Source: an uncultured Planctomycetaceae bacterium
GTDB lineage: Bacteria > Planctomycetota > Planctomycetia > Planctomycetales > Planctomycetaceae
Assembly (NCBI GenBank): GCA_903871805.1
Contig: CAIQIE010000001.1
Coordinates: 1-64,000, forward strand
Length of the DNA stretch: 64,000 nucleotides
Direction: 5' to 3'
Position 1 is the stretch's first letter. Each line of letters begins with the position of its first letter. Both the position numbers and the translations under genes were made by a program. The notes under the pieces are model-generated. The model searched no databases. It was not told the origin of the DNA and saw nothing but the letters and a program-made list of their open reading frames with translations. Shown piece after piece: positions 9,051 to 16,666 of this stretch.

Positions 9051-11678
9051 TTATTTTTCGGCCGCAAATTTGACGGGGAGAGGTATTCCCAAATTGTCCT
9101 TGCTGGGCTGAAATCCGTCTCCATCCACATCGACGAAAACCGGATTACTCAATGCGGCAGGATGTTGTTTTCCCCAGTCCGGGCCAGTGACGGGTCCGAG
9201 GACCTGAGTGCTGTGTCCGGTGAGGACGATCAGATGCGCGTCTTCGGGCAGTTCCATGTCGATTGTTTTTTCAAATCGAACGGTATCTCGGCTGAAAAGC
9301 TCCGGGTTCTTTTCCCGTGTGAACGTCCGCTGTTCATCGGGACGACCGTTGACAAGAAGCATCACGGTGTCCACATCCAGCCAGTTCGCGCACTGAACGC
9401 GAATTGTGGCGGATACTTTTCCCGAAGGGGCATTCAGATCCTGGCCGGAGATTGCTGGCGCGGAATTGTTGCCGGTTTCCCTGAAGGTGGCTTCCAGAAA
9501 GGGGCCATTTGACATCACAATATTTCCGTTCCGGGCAGCATCGCGCATCGAGTCCGACTGAATCTTTTCCGGTTCATCGGTGTCGGACTTGATCCAGATT
9601 CTCAGCCCACCGGATCCGTGAAAATTGTAGTGTGCATCGGTGTTCACAACACCATAAATTCGAAATCCCTGATTCAGCAGCTGCATCCAATTGAATGCCG
9701 TATGATTTTCGACAGGTTTGCCCCCTCGGATGTCAAAGCGATTGGGGCTAAGAAGCTTATCGATCGGGTGGATTTCCATCACATTCATCAGCCCAAACGA
9801 ACGAAAATATCCTTCGTCAGGAACCTGATCGCCGTTACGGTCATAAAACAGCCAGCCAATATCCGGGTGATTTTGCTGGATCAGTTTGACGCTGTTGTTG
9901 TCCCACGCCGCGGCGCGTTCGATTTGCGTTTCCGGACTGAGATCTGCGGTCGGACCGCCGCCATCCTGCGTTCGGGGCCTGTAAATCATTGGGAACATGT
10001 TCTGATGATTCAGTGGCAGTGGCTGCCCGGTGAGTTCCATTCCGGAGACTGTGGCAAAGACACCTGCCAGGTTCCATGTCTGCAGATGTTCATCGTAACT
10101 GCTGACTCTGTTATGTTCGGTGCACGGGGCAAACTCGACATGCTCAGCGACCAGGTTCAGGACTCGCCCCAATTGGCTTGCGGTGTTATCGCCGGACGGA
10201 GTGCTGTGGCTGTGGAAATCAGCACTGATCCAGCCCTTTGTGGAGACAAGGCGAGGAAGCTTAGTAGTTAATTCTGTAGTCCTTCCAGGTTCAATCTTCA
10301 GAGTCATGAACTCGGCGTGGTACTCCGGGCCATGACTGACAGTCACGTCATAATTCCCGGAAGCCAGATCGACACGAACAGCTCGACCGGCAGTGTAGGC
10401 AAGATTGCGAACGAAGAACTCAGCCGTTTCCGGTCCCCAGTTGGGTGTTGGTGTCTTGTCCTGTCCGGTGAATTCAATCTTTGCAGCAATCGGGTGACCA
10501 TCACCGTCGACAACATTTAGCAGTGCCGTTCCGGGTGTGTACTCTGTCAGATTAATTGACAGTTGACCGTCAGCCAGAGTGACCATTTGGGGAGCGAATT
10601 GCTGACCGGCCACGGTAACGTGAGCGACACACGACTGACCGGGAATGCGTACCTTTGCGGTGCCCTCTGCCCCGGTCAAAACAGTTCCGCGTTCCTGATC
10701 CGCGCAGATCAGGCGTACTTGTGCCCCTGCGACAGGACGTTCGCCTGTGACAACTTTGAGGACGGCTTCCTGAAGCGTCGACGTCTTCCCGGTACTGGAT
10801 TCAAAGTCTGCCCTAACACCGGGAAGGTGGGAGTTTACAAAGAGATGACGTGTCAGTGAAAAGGATTCGCCGGGTTTGATCACGATCGGTGTTTTGTCTG
10901 GTCGCTCATAGGTCAGAATGGATTCGCGGGAGTTTGCTCGGAGCTGAATCTGGTATCCCGGGGCATGAATTCCATAAGCCTGCTGCCAGAAAAGGTCATG
11001 AAACCAGAACAGTTCGTGAGTTCCATTTTCTGATTTGGTGAAATCTTCTTTGCTGCCGTCGGTACGAAGATCGTCTTCCGGAGACAGTGTTATTTCAGCG
11101 GCTGTGGTGTTTGTCCATGTGGATGTGGCGGTCAGGAATCGGTCGTTTGGTCCGAGTGACCACTGCACAGAATAGGCTGGTTGTGCGTCAGTTCCTTTTG
11201 CTTTGACAAGGGCCGTGGCGGTTGTGGAGGCTGATGTGTCTCCTTTGGCTCCGGTTAATGTCGCGGCCTGTGACGCAACGGAGATTTCAGAAAATGTGAA
11301 AGCTCGTCGTCCGGGAAAGAAGGCTCCCAACTGATCAGATTCGTGTTCGCGTGTTGTGAGATCGATGAGGCAACCGCCGACGTTGCGGATTGTCATATTG
11401 GCATTTCGTGACGATACGGGTTTTGCGATGACTGCCCGGATGAATTGGTTCTGCAGGACCGTATCCCCATAAATCGCATCAACTTCCTTTCCTTTGGGGA
11501 CAAGTTGATCCCATGTGCCTTCGCTGAGTTCCTGAACAATGACGGAGTTGTCATCGGAGGCCTTCACCAGTGCCGGGAAAGTGCAGCATGCAACCAATGT
11601 TGAAAACTGCATGAGGCAGAGGATGGTGGACGCGGGGGGCGAAGTGGCAACCGCAATGTCTGCAGGAAAACGTGGCAT
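9051..11678 (-). CDS. Secreted CehA/McbA-type PHP-domain metallohydrolase
   Basis: Exported protein of 875 residues. After the signal peptide come a beta-rich N-terminal half, two carboxypeptidase-regulatory-like beta domains (about 300-480: GAQVRLICAD, GHPIAAKIEF), and a PHP metallohydrolase domain opening with GWISADFHSHSTPSGD (HSHS about 489-492) and continuing with FAPCTEHNR and YGVVNTDAHYNFHG, the metal-binding histidines of the family. Some relatives hydrolyse carbamate or amide esters, but most are uncharacterised. The start is set at 11678 because AGGAGT lies 7 nt upstream; a longer frame to 11744 has no such support. It stands alone, convergent with the MacB-like permease. Confidence 0.85.
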   Translation of the reverse strand: MPRFPADIAVATSPPASTILCLMQFSTLVACCTFPALVKASDDNSVIVQELSEGTWDQLVPKGKEVDAIYGDTVLQNQFIRAVIAKPVSSRNANMTIRNVGGCLIDLTTREHESDQLGAFFPGRRAFTFSEISVASQAATLTGAKGDTSASTTATALVKAKGTDAQPAYSVQWSLGPNDRFLTATSTWTNTTAAEITLSPEDDLRTDGSKEDFTKSENGTHELFWFHDLFWQQAYGIHAPGYQIQLRANSRESILTYERPDKTPIVIKPGESFSLTRHLFVNSHLPGVRADFESSTGKTSTLQEAVLKVVTGERPVAGAQVRLICADQERGTVLTGAEGTAKVRIPGQSCVAHVTVAGQQFAPQMVTLADGQLSINLTEYTPGTALLNVVDGDGHPIAAKIEFTGQDKTPTPNWGPETAEFFVRNLAYTAGRAVRVDLASGNYDVTVSHGPEYHAEFMTLKIEPGRTTELTTKLPRLVSTKGWISADFHSHSTPSGDNTASQLGRVLNLVAEHVEFAPCTEHNRVSSYDEHLQTWNLAGVFATVSGMELTGQPLPLNHQNMFPMIYRPRTQDGGGPTADLSPETQIERAAAWDNNSVKLIQQNHPDIGWLFYDRNGDQVPDEGYFRSFGLMNVMEIHPIDKLLSPNRFDIRGGKPVENHTAFNWMQLLNQGFRIYGVVNTDAHYNFHGSGGLRIWIKSDTDEPEKIQSDSMRDAARNGNIVMSNGPFLEATFRETGNNSAPAISGQDLNAPSGKVSATIRVQCANWLDVDTVMLLVNGRPDEQRTFTREKNPELFSRDTVRFEKTIDMELPEDAHLIVLTGHSTQVLGPVTGPDWGKQHPAALSNPVFVDVDGDGFQPSKDNLGIPLPVKFAAEK

Positions 11679-12162
11679 CAAAGATACTCCTGTGTGTAGA
11701 GCGACAGATGGCTGGGAACGAAGTCGCAGAGGATCGTGGGTCACGGGGAATCAAATCGCAAGCGAATAAAGACCTGCGCCAGCATGCGAGTGTTGGCATT
11801 TGGTGGGTTCAGATGTTGCATTCTGCTGTGAAAATTCTGTGAAGAATTGCGAGGGATCAGGTTCGTAGTCTTCGATTCTGGGAGCCGTCGCTTTTGTATC
11901 AGCGTCACAGGAGAGTAACGGGCCTGAGACGTTTGTACAGACGAGGGGCATGACTGTTGCGAGTCTTGTTGTTTAGCCGTGGGCTGGCAGGATTTGGAGG
12001 CCTCGTGCCTTTACTGAACGAGAGTGGCTGCAGTTTGGGATTTTTTTGGCGGGCGCTAGGCTGCTTTTCAGGACGGTACCCCAGCGAAATACGGGGTTTG
12101 GGGGTATCCGTCTGATTGGTTGTCGCCGCGAGCATTTGGGAGCGAAGTTTTTGCCTGAGAGC
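11679..12162. other. Intergenic stretch without a convincing gene
   Basis: About 480 bp between two minus-strand genes. ORFs of 65-80 codons here have no recognisable features. On the left side of 12163 there are nested C-run/G-run pairings (around 12076-12112) that could form a hairpin downstream of the PQQ-propeller gene, without a T-run. The promoter of the PHP gene must lie here but is not obvious. Confidence 0.45.
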
Positions 12163-13515
12163 TCACTTGCCGATTGCATATAGAAACCGGTCAGACCGAA
12201 TCAGAAGTCGCGAGCCGTCGACAGCGAGGCTGCCATTGAACAGGCTTCCGTCGTTCAGTTCATTGACTGCCACTTCTTCGAATTCCGGTTTTGCGGCAAC
12301 GACAAAGCACTTGCCTTCTCTCGTCAGGTAATAAATGTGTCCGTCTGCCAGCAGAGCGGACGCGTAGACCTGTCCGGATCGATTCATACGTTTTTCGTAG
12401 ACAACTTCGCCGGTTTCCACTTTTGCACAGTAAGCGATTCCCTGGTTATCATTCATCCAGTAGATGTGTGCGTTGTGAAGGACTGGAGACGTTACGTTGG
12501 AGCCTTTAAAGGATGTCCAAAGGCGATGTGTTTTTGTGACGTCACCTGAGCCGCCGGTTTTTACTGCCAGTGACGCGATTCCGGAGCGGCCACCGAGGCA
12601 GTAAACGATACCTTTGTCCCCGATTATACTGGGAACCATGTACCAGCCGATATCGGTAGCGCAGGTCCAAAGTTGCCGACCGGTTTCGGGATCGAAGGCC
12701 TGGATACTGCCCTGAGTTGCGATCACAAGTTCTGGTTTGCCGTTGATGTTTTTCAAAACGACAGGTGTATTCCATGCTTCCTTGATATTCTGTGCGCGCC
12801 ATCGTTCATTGCCTGTTGTGCGATCCAGCGCGACGAGGGCTTCGCTTTCAACACTGGCATTAATGAAAACCAGGTCTCGGTACAGCACCGGTGAAGCAGA
12901 TGTGCCCCAGCCATGCGTTTTGTCACCCACGTCGGCCTGCCAGAGTTGTTTGCCTGCATGATCAAATGCGAAGACGCCGGTTTTCCCGAAGAAACAGTAG
13001 ACACGTTCTGAGTCGGCAGCGGGCGTGTTTGCTGCGAAGCCGTGGTCACGGATCCGCTCCTCTTCGGGAAGTTTTGCCGCGACATCGTTTTTCCAGATGA
13101 CGTCGCCATTGGTTCTGTTCAGGCAAAGCAAATGACGTTTCAGGTCACCCTGGGTCCCCCCGGGTTGTCCGGGAACAAAGAAGCCGGAATAGGACGTGAG
13201 ATAAATATGGTTACCGAAAGTGATAGGGCTGGAGGCGCCGGGACCGGGCAGTTCGAGCTTCCATGCAATGTTGTCGGTACTGCTCCACTGCAGTGGAATT
13301 TTTCCGTTGGCACTGATCCCCTGCCCATCGGGCCCTCGAAACTGTGCCCAGTCGTTTTGGGCTGCCTTTTCTGATTTCAGGACGGTTTCCTGAGCAGAAA
13401 CAGTGGCGGGATGATGGGTGAACAGTGCCAGCGTGATCACGCTCAGCAACCCAGTCTGTAACGAGGAATAGTACCGAATGGGACCACCAGAATTCAGTCG
13501 GGGGCAGATGTTCAT
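12163..13515 (-). CDS. Secreted PQQ-like beta-propeller protein
   Basis: A 450-residue exported protein. A hydrophobic segment (about 20-40) ends in a likely signal-peptidase site near VSAQE. The mature part is built of PQQ/BamB-type blades: recurring LLCLNRTNGDVIWKNDV, VYCFFGKTGVFAFD, LVALDRTTGNERWR, IQAFDPETGRQLW and VYCLGGRSG. The opening WAQFRGPDGQGIS is typical of the very many secreted PQQ-propeller proteins of planctomycetes, which are thought to act as scaffolds or dehydrogenase-like proteins. No quinone-binding catalytic residues can be assigned, so the role is unknown. It is monocistronic. Confidence 0.88.
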   Translation of the reverse strand: MNICPRLNSGGPIRYYSSLQTGLLSVITLALFTHHPATVSAQETVLKSEKAAQNDWAQFRGPDGQGISANGKIPLQWSSTDNIAWKLELPGPGASSPITFGNHIYLTSYSGFFVPGQPGGTQGDLKRHLLCLNRTNGDVIWKNDVAAKLPEEERIRDHGFAANTPAADSERVYCFFGKTGVFAFDHAGKQLWQADVGDKTHGWGTSASPVLYRDLVFINASVESEALVALDRTTGNERWRAQNIKEAWNTPVVLKNINGKPELVIATQGSIQAFDPETGRQLWTCATDIGWYMVPSIIGDKGIVYCLGGRSGIASLAVKTGGSGDVTKTHRLWTSFKGSNVTSPVLHNAHIYWMNDNQGIAYCAKVETGEVVYEKRMNRSGQVYASALLADGHIYYLTREGKCFVVAAKPEFEEVAVNELNDGSLFNGSLAVDGSRLLIRSDRFLYAIGK

Positions 13516-13739
13516 CGCAGTGACTTTCGCTTGTCGTTAGTGCCGAGGGCGTGAAATGCAGTTCTGCTGCAGCCAGAAGTCTATCACGATTTGATCTGGC
13601 ATCGAACGAGGGGCCGCGAAAAGCAGAGCGGAGTGACCGTTTTCCAGGAGGGTATTTTGGTCTGTGTCAGTGATTTCAGTGAAGCGGTAATGGCGCAGCG
13701 ATTAGCACGCGAATGGGAGTTGCTCAGCTTTGACCTGTG

Positions 13740-14033
13740 TCAGCGCGGGACCGTTGATAACCCAAGTTGTGTTCGGAGTTGCTGTTCAAGTTCGGCGAGC
13801 TGGCTGAGGCTTTGTTGATGGAGCAGTTCGATGGTATCAGGTTGCATGCCCAGGATCTCCTGGTAGGCTCGGATGCTGCCGATACGTTGTCCCATGGAGA
13901 GCCCTTCAAGCCTGCCCTCCAGTTTCCCTTCAATTCTACCCTCAAGCTTTCCTTCAAGCCTGCCCTCAAGTTTGCCTGCGAGTAATCCCCCCGCTCTTCC
14001 TTCCTCGATCCACTGCTCCGCGATTGTCGGCAT
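13740..14033 (-). CDS. Free-standing copy of the Rpn C-terminal domain (RpnS-like small protein)
   Basis: A 97-residue ORF from ATG at 14033 that repeats the C-terminal third of the Rpn protein encoded just upstream (MPTIAEQWIEEG... to ...STVPR) with only a few substitutions, but with six EG(K/R)(L/I)-type repeats instead of four. A strong ribosome site, AAGGGGAA, lies 5-6 nt before the ATG and is better than that of the matching internal ATG in the parent. The frame continues upstream to 14147, but that part is out of frame with its parent, so the duplicate cannot make a full nuclease. In E. coli Rpn proteins the separately translated C-terminal domain is reported to neutralise the nuclease; a similar antitoxin role is my inference. 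It may instead be a decaying fragment. Confidence 0.6.
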   Translation of the reverse strand: MPTIAEQWIEEGRAGGLLAGKLEGRLEGKLEGRIEGKLEGRLEGLSMGQRIGSIRAYQEILGMQPDTIELLHQQSLSQLAELEQQLRTQLGLSTVPR

Positions 14034-14116
14034 AATCGCTTCCCCTTTATTCGACCTTGTAAATCCGGAACTCCTGCGGCAGGACCGTTCCGGAGACTCG
14101 ATCAGAACCACTGACA
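13743..14116. repeat. Tandem duplicate A of the 3' end of the Rpn gene
   Basis: About 374 bp that match 14196-14546 at most positions, from the sequence around GCGCGGGAC...GTTG to GACTCGATCAGAACCACTGACA. The two copies lie in direct orientation, separated by about 80 bp. Copy A carries one extra 24-bp unit in its repeat array and small indels near 14045-14090 that shift the frame of the copied 5' part. Divergence indicates the duplication is not recent. Confidence 0.85.
13904..13975. repeat. 24-bp repeat array in copy A (three units)
   Basis: Three imperfect 24-bp units (each two 12-bp halves, like CTTCAAGCCTGCCCTCAAG on the plus strand) encode alternating EGKL/EGRL-type four-residue repeats. 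The corresponding array in copy B has two units, so unit number has changed since duplication. Confidence 0.85.
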
Positions 14117-14194
14117 GTGATGGCCATTGGAAGAGTTCTTCGAACAAATGATTTGCCGGGAACTCAAATTGAATACGGCATTAAGTTTTGTGTT

Positions 14195-14464
14195 TCAGCG
14201 CGGGACTGTTGAGACCCCGAGTTGTGTTCGGAGTTGCTGTTCAGTTTCGGCGAGCTGGCTGAGGCTTTGTTGATTGAGCAGTTCAATGGTATCAGGTTGC
14301 ATGCCCAGGATCTCCTGGTAGGCTCGGATGCTGCCGATAAGTTGTCCCATGGAGAGCCCTTCAAGCCTACCCTCCAGTTTGCCTTCAAGCCTGCCCTCAA
14401 GTTTGCCAGCAAGTAATCCCTCCGCTCTTCCTTCCTCAATCCACTGCTCCGCGATTGTCGGCAT
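14195..14464 (-). CDS. Candidate internally initiated small Rpn C-terminal protein (RpnS-like)
   Basis: Inside the Rpn gene an in-frame ATG at 14464 (MPTIAEQWIEEG) is preceded by AGGGAA with a 6-nt spacer, enough for independent initiation. The product would be 89 residues: a short helix, four four-residue EG(K/R)L repeats and the C-terminal helical tail. This copies the gene-within-gene layout described for E. coli Rpn proteins, in which the small form blocks the nuclease. The internal start is predicted, not shown. Confidence 0.5.
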   Translation of the reverse strand: MPTIAEQWIEEGRAEGLLAGKLEGRLEGKLEGRLEGLSMGQLIGSIRAYQEILGMQPDTIELLNQQSLSQLAETEQQLRTQLGVSTVPR

Positions 14465-15199
14465 AATCGATTCCCTGTTATTTGACAGCCCCTTCCGGAT
14501 CTCCTGCAGCAGGATCTCGCTCGGGACTCGATCAGAACCACTGACAAGGTAATTGAGTATCAGTCTGACAGAATCCGTAAGTTGCAGTTCGCCGGTGGTT
14601 CTGAGGATTTTGAAAATCTCAAACAGTTTCTCAATGATCTCAGGCCGCATTATATATTTGAAGACCAAAATTGTGGCCCGAAAAATTGGGTCCCCCTGAA
14701 AGACTGTGTCCTGAATCTGCCCAAGATCCATGATTTGCAGAGAAAAATCCGGAATAAAGGGGGCAAGCGCGTCCGGAACCGGAATCAACTGTCTCAACGA
14801 AGTTGGTGCATTCCAGGGGTTCTGTCCGTGGTAGACCACCAGCGGAATAATGCAGCACAGATCAAGTTGGTCTCTCAATCGTTGTTCGTTGATTTTCAGA
14901 ATGTACCTGAGCATTTGAAAGACGGTCATTGGATCTGCCGCACTTTTGTGCTCAAAGAGCAGATACACTGCCGCATCACTGCCGTCTGCGAGTTGTGTTC
15001 TGAAAAGCAGGTCTGAATGAGCCTGCCTGAGGTTCTCGTCGACGAAAGATGCCGGTGATGGTTCGAGAACGCTGAGATTCAGACACTGCGCGATATCCGT
15101 GGGAAGAGTTGACAGCAGGAAACTGCGAGCGTAATCCTGCTGCCCAAACGCCTGTTTGAAAAAGCTGTCGTGCGAGTTTGATGCGGGTAATATTGGCAT
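14195..15199 (-). CDS. Rpn family recombination-promoting nuclease / putative transposase (PD-(D/E)XK)
   Basis: A 334-residue protein of the Rpn/YhgA (Transposase_31) family, DNA endonucleases now linked to toxin-antitoxin and antiphage activity. The N-terminal domain has the expected HDSFFKQAF opening (Asp11), SDLLF (Asp63) and FEHKS (Glu83, Lys85), matching a PD-(D/E)XK active site; MLRYILKI and PLVVYHG follow, as in relatives. The C-terminal ~90 residues hold four EG(K/R)L four-residue repeats (LEGKLEGRLEG...), then a helical tail. An internal ATG at 14464 could give a separate small protein. The nuclease residues look intact. The 3' third is duplicated downstream. Acts alone in the cytoplasm on DNA; biological role here is inferred. 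Confidence 0.85.
   Translation of the reverse strand: MPILPASNSHDSFFKQAFGQQDYARSFLLSTLPTDIAQCLNLSVLEPSPASFVDENLRQAHSDLLFRTQLADGSDAAVYLLFEHKSAADPMTVFQMLRYILKINEQRLRDQLDLCCIIPLVVYHGQNPWNAPTSLRQLIPVPDALAPFIPDFSLQIMDLGQIQDTVFQGDPIFRATILVFKYIMRPEIIEKLFEIFKILRTTGELQLTDSVRLILNYLVSGSDRVPSEILLQEIRKGLSNNRESIMPTIAEQWIEEGRAEGLLAGKLEGRLEGKLEGRLEGLSMGQLIGSIRAYQEILGMQPDTIELLNQQSLSQLAETEQQLRTQLGVSTVPR
14359..14406. repeat. 24-bp repeat array in the Rpn gene (two units)
   Basis: Two 24-bp units encoding four EG(K/R)L repeats at the start of the C-terminal domain. Compare three units in the downstream duplicate. Such arrays change length by slippage or recombination. Confidence 0.8.
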
Positions 15200-15296
15200 A
15201 TGTCCATAGTGACTGAATGCATATGTCTTTTAGGAATTAATTTGGGCGAAAACCCTGAAATCTGTGTTGCCGAAAATCAACGTCGCGAAAAATTCG

Positions 15297-15623
15297 TTAC
15301 GCATCCGAGCGGATTTCCCGAGGCAGGATTCCTTCGTCATCTCTGCAAAGTCGGCAGAGGTCACTGCTTCGTTCAAAGTCCCGACAGGCCTGAGGACGCA
15401 GATCGTAATGACGGCATTTCAGTGTGCCCATATCCAGCCAGACACAGGGAAGCAAATCAAAATGCTGGTCGAGGTGGATTCGCTCCCAAATCGGCTGCAT
15501 CAGCGAATCCGGCACATTCCAGTGCGCTTCTTCCCCGGGCTGGAACGGTGGGATTGGTGTTCGTCGGCAGCAGGCTGCGCAGTCATCGCAGGATTCAATC
15601 AGGGGAAGGCTTTCGAATGTCAT
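15297..15623 (-). CDS. YkgJ family cysteine-cluster protein
   Basis: A 108-residue protein with the YkgJ-type cysteine cluster, a putative metal (Zn or Fe-S) binding domain: CDDCAACCRR near the N-terminus, then CVWLD, LKCRHYDLRPQACRDF and CRLCRDD. The pattern CxxCxxCC ... C ... C(x)n RP..CR is characteristic. Function in the family is unknown; metal binding or maturation has been proposed. Its ATG overlaps the cutC stop (TCAT on the plus strand), so it is translationally coupled to cutC, which suggests a shared metal-related role. Stop is TAA. Confidence 0.85.
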   Translation of the reverse strand: MTFESLPLIESCDDCAACCRRTPIPPFQPGEEAHWNVPDSLMQPIWERIHLDQHFDLLPCVWLDMGTLKCRHYDLRPQACRDFERSSDLCRLCRDDEGILPREIRSDA

Positions 15624-16531
15624 CCGCTATGCACCTCAGTGTCCTGTGAACCAAAAACAGACTTTCGGGGGTCAGCGGAGTTCAAATTCTTCAGTAAGTC
15701 CGTCTGATAAGCACTTTCCGGAAGTGGCGGTCCGTTCTCCGGGGCGGAGGATCTTTCCTTCGGACTGCGCCTCATGGCTAAGTTGTCGATTAGCTCCTGC
15801 AATTGAATCTCCGATGCGACTCCGTAACTTTCCGGGCCTTCACCTGGTATTCCAAAGTGCAATGCGGACGCATTGACTGAGTGCTGATTGTTACGGATTT
15901 CACGTACCGCGGAATGGACCTGCATGCAGCCTGACTGATTCAGCACACTGAGGACATTGGCCGCGCGAATTCCGCCGCCCGGAAGAATCTCTATATAAGA
16001 CCGCGCGTGGCGCTGCAGTTGTCGAAGTACGGAAGCACCTTCGGCTGCCGTTTTTCGACCGCCACTTGTCAGGATTCTGGTGAATCCACAGTCGATCAAC
16101 TGCCCGAGTGATGTGAACAGATCCGGGGTGCAGTCGAAGGCTTTGTGAAAAACCAGTTCCGCGTCCGGCAGAATCTTCCTGAGTTGCAGGCACCTCGCCG
16201 TATCAACAGTATCTTCGTTCGTCAGAAAACCGATGGCGATTCCATTCACACCGTGTTCCATCAGTTGTTCTGCTTCCATGAGCATCAGCAGAAACTCTGC
16301 CTGCGAATAGGTGAAGCCACCTTCGCGGGGTCTGACCATGGTAATGATGGGACCACTGAACAGGGACCTCGCCTGAATCGTCAGGGCCTGAGAAGGCGTC
16401 AGTCCCCCGGCCACCATGCCCGAGTTGAGCTCGATGCGATCGACCTTGAGTCTGGCCCCCAGCTCTACATCACAGATACCGCCGGCGCAGAGTTCCAGTT
16501 GCACAAACTTCGAAATGTTTCCTTGTGTCAT
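15620..16531 (-). CDS. cutC: CutC family protein (copper homeostasis)
   Basis: TIM-barrel protein of the CutC family, historically tied to copper tolerance, although its enzymatic role is unclear. The N-terminal strand LELCAGGICDVELGARL, RIELNSGMVAGGLTPS, ITMVRPREGGF(T)Y, GIAIGFLTNEDTVD, LVFHKAFD, ILTSGG and ILPGGGI are all family signatures. About 250 residues is normal; here ~50 extra residues follow the barrel (…ELIDNLAMRRSPKER…), a low-complexity tail. I place the start at 16531 (303 residues) because two AGGG sites lie just upstream; the frame runs on to 16564. It heads a two-gene operon with the YkgJ-type gene. Confidence 0.9.
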   Translation of the reverse strand: MTQGNISKFVQLELCAGGICDVELGARLKVDRIELNSGMVAGGLTPSQALTIQARSLFSGPIITMVRPREGGFTYSQAEFLLMLMEAEQLMEHGVNGIAIGFLTNEDTVDTARCLQLRKILPDAELVFHKAFDCTPDLFTSLGQLIDCGFTRILTSGGRKTAAEGASVLRQLQRHARSYIEILPGGGIRAANVLSVLNQSGCMQVHSAVREIRNNQHSVNASALHFGIPGEGPESYGVASEIQLQELIDNLAMRRSPKERSSAPENGPPLPESAYQTDLLKNLNSADPRKSVFGSQDTEVHSG

Positions 16532-16666
16532 CTGCCCTGCCCTGCTGACCAGAATGTTCTGCACAGAGTTTCGTCGTGCAGTTGCCGGGGCGATAGAATA
16601 TCATCTTCTGCGAAGTCTTTCGATGTCCTCACTACCCACGTACAGATTCCTCCGGGAGTTTTCGTC

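Noticed and set aside
13904-14406. Repeat arrays as a CRISPR
   Set aside because: Units are contiguous 24-bp coding repeats without spacers, in frame within the Rpn gene and its copy.
16145-16666. N-terminal extension of the two-domain esterase (912-residue frame)
   Set aside because: It is antisense to cutC, lacks a signal peptide at its start, and a good ATG with ribosome site and signal peptide exists at 16667.
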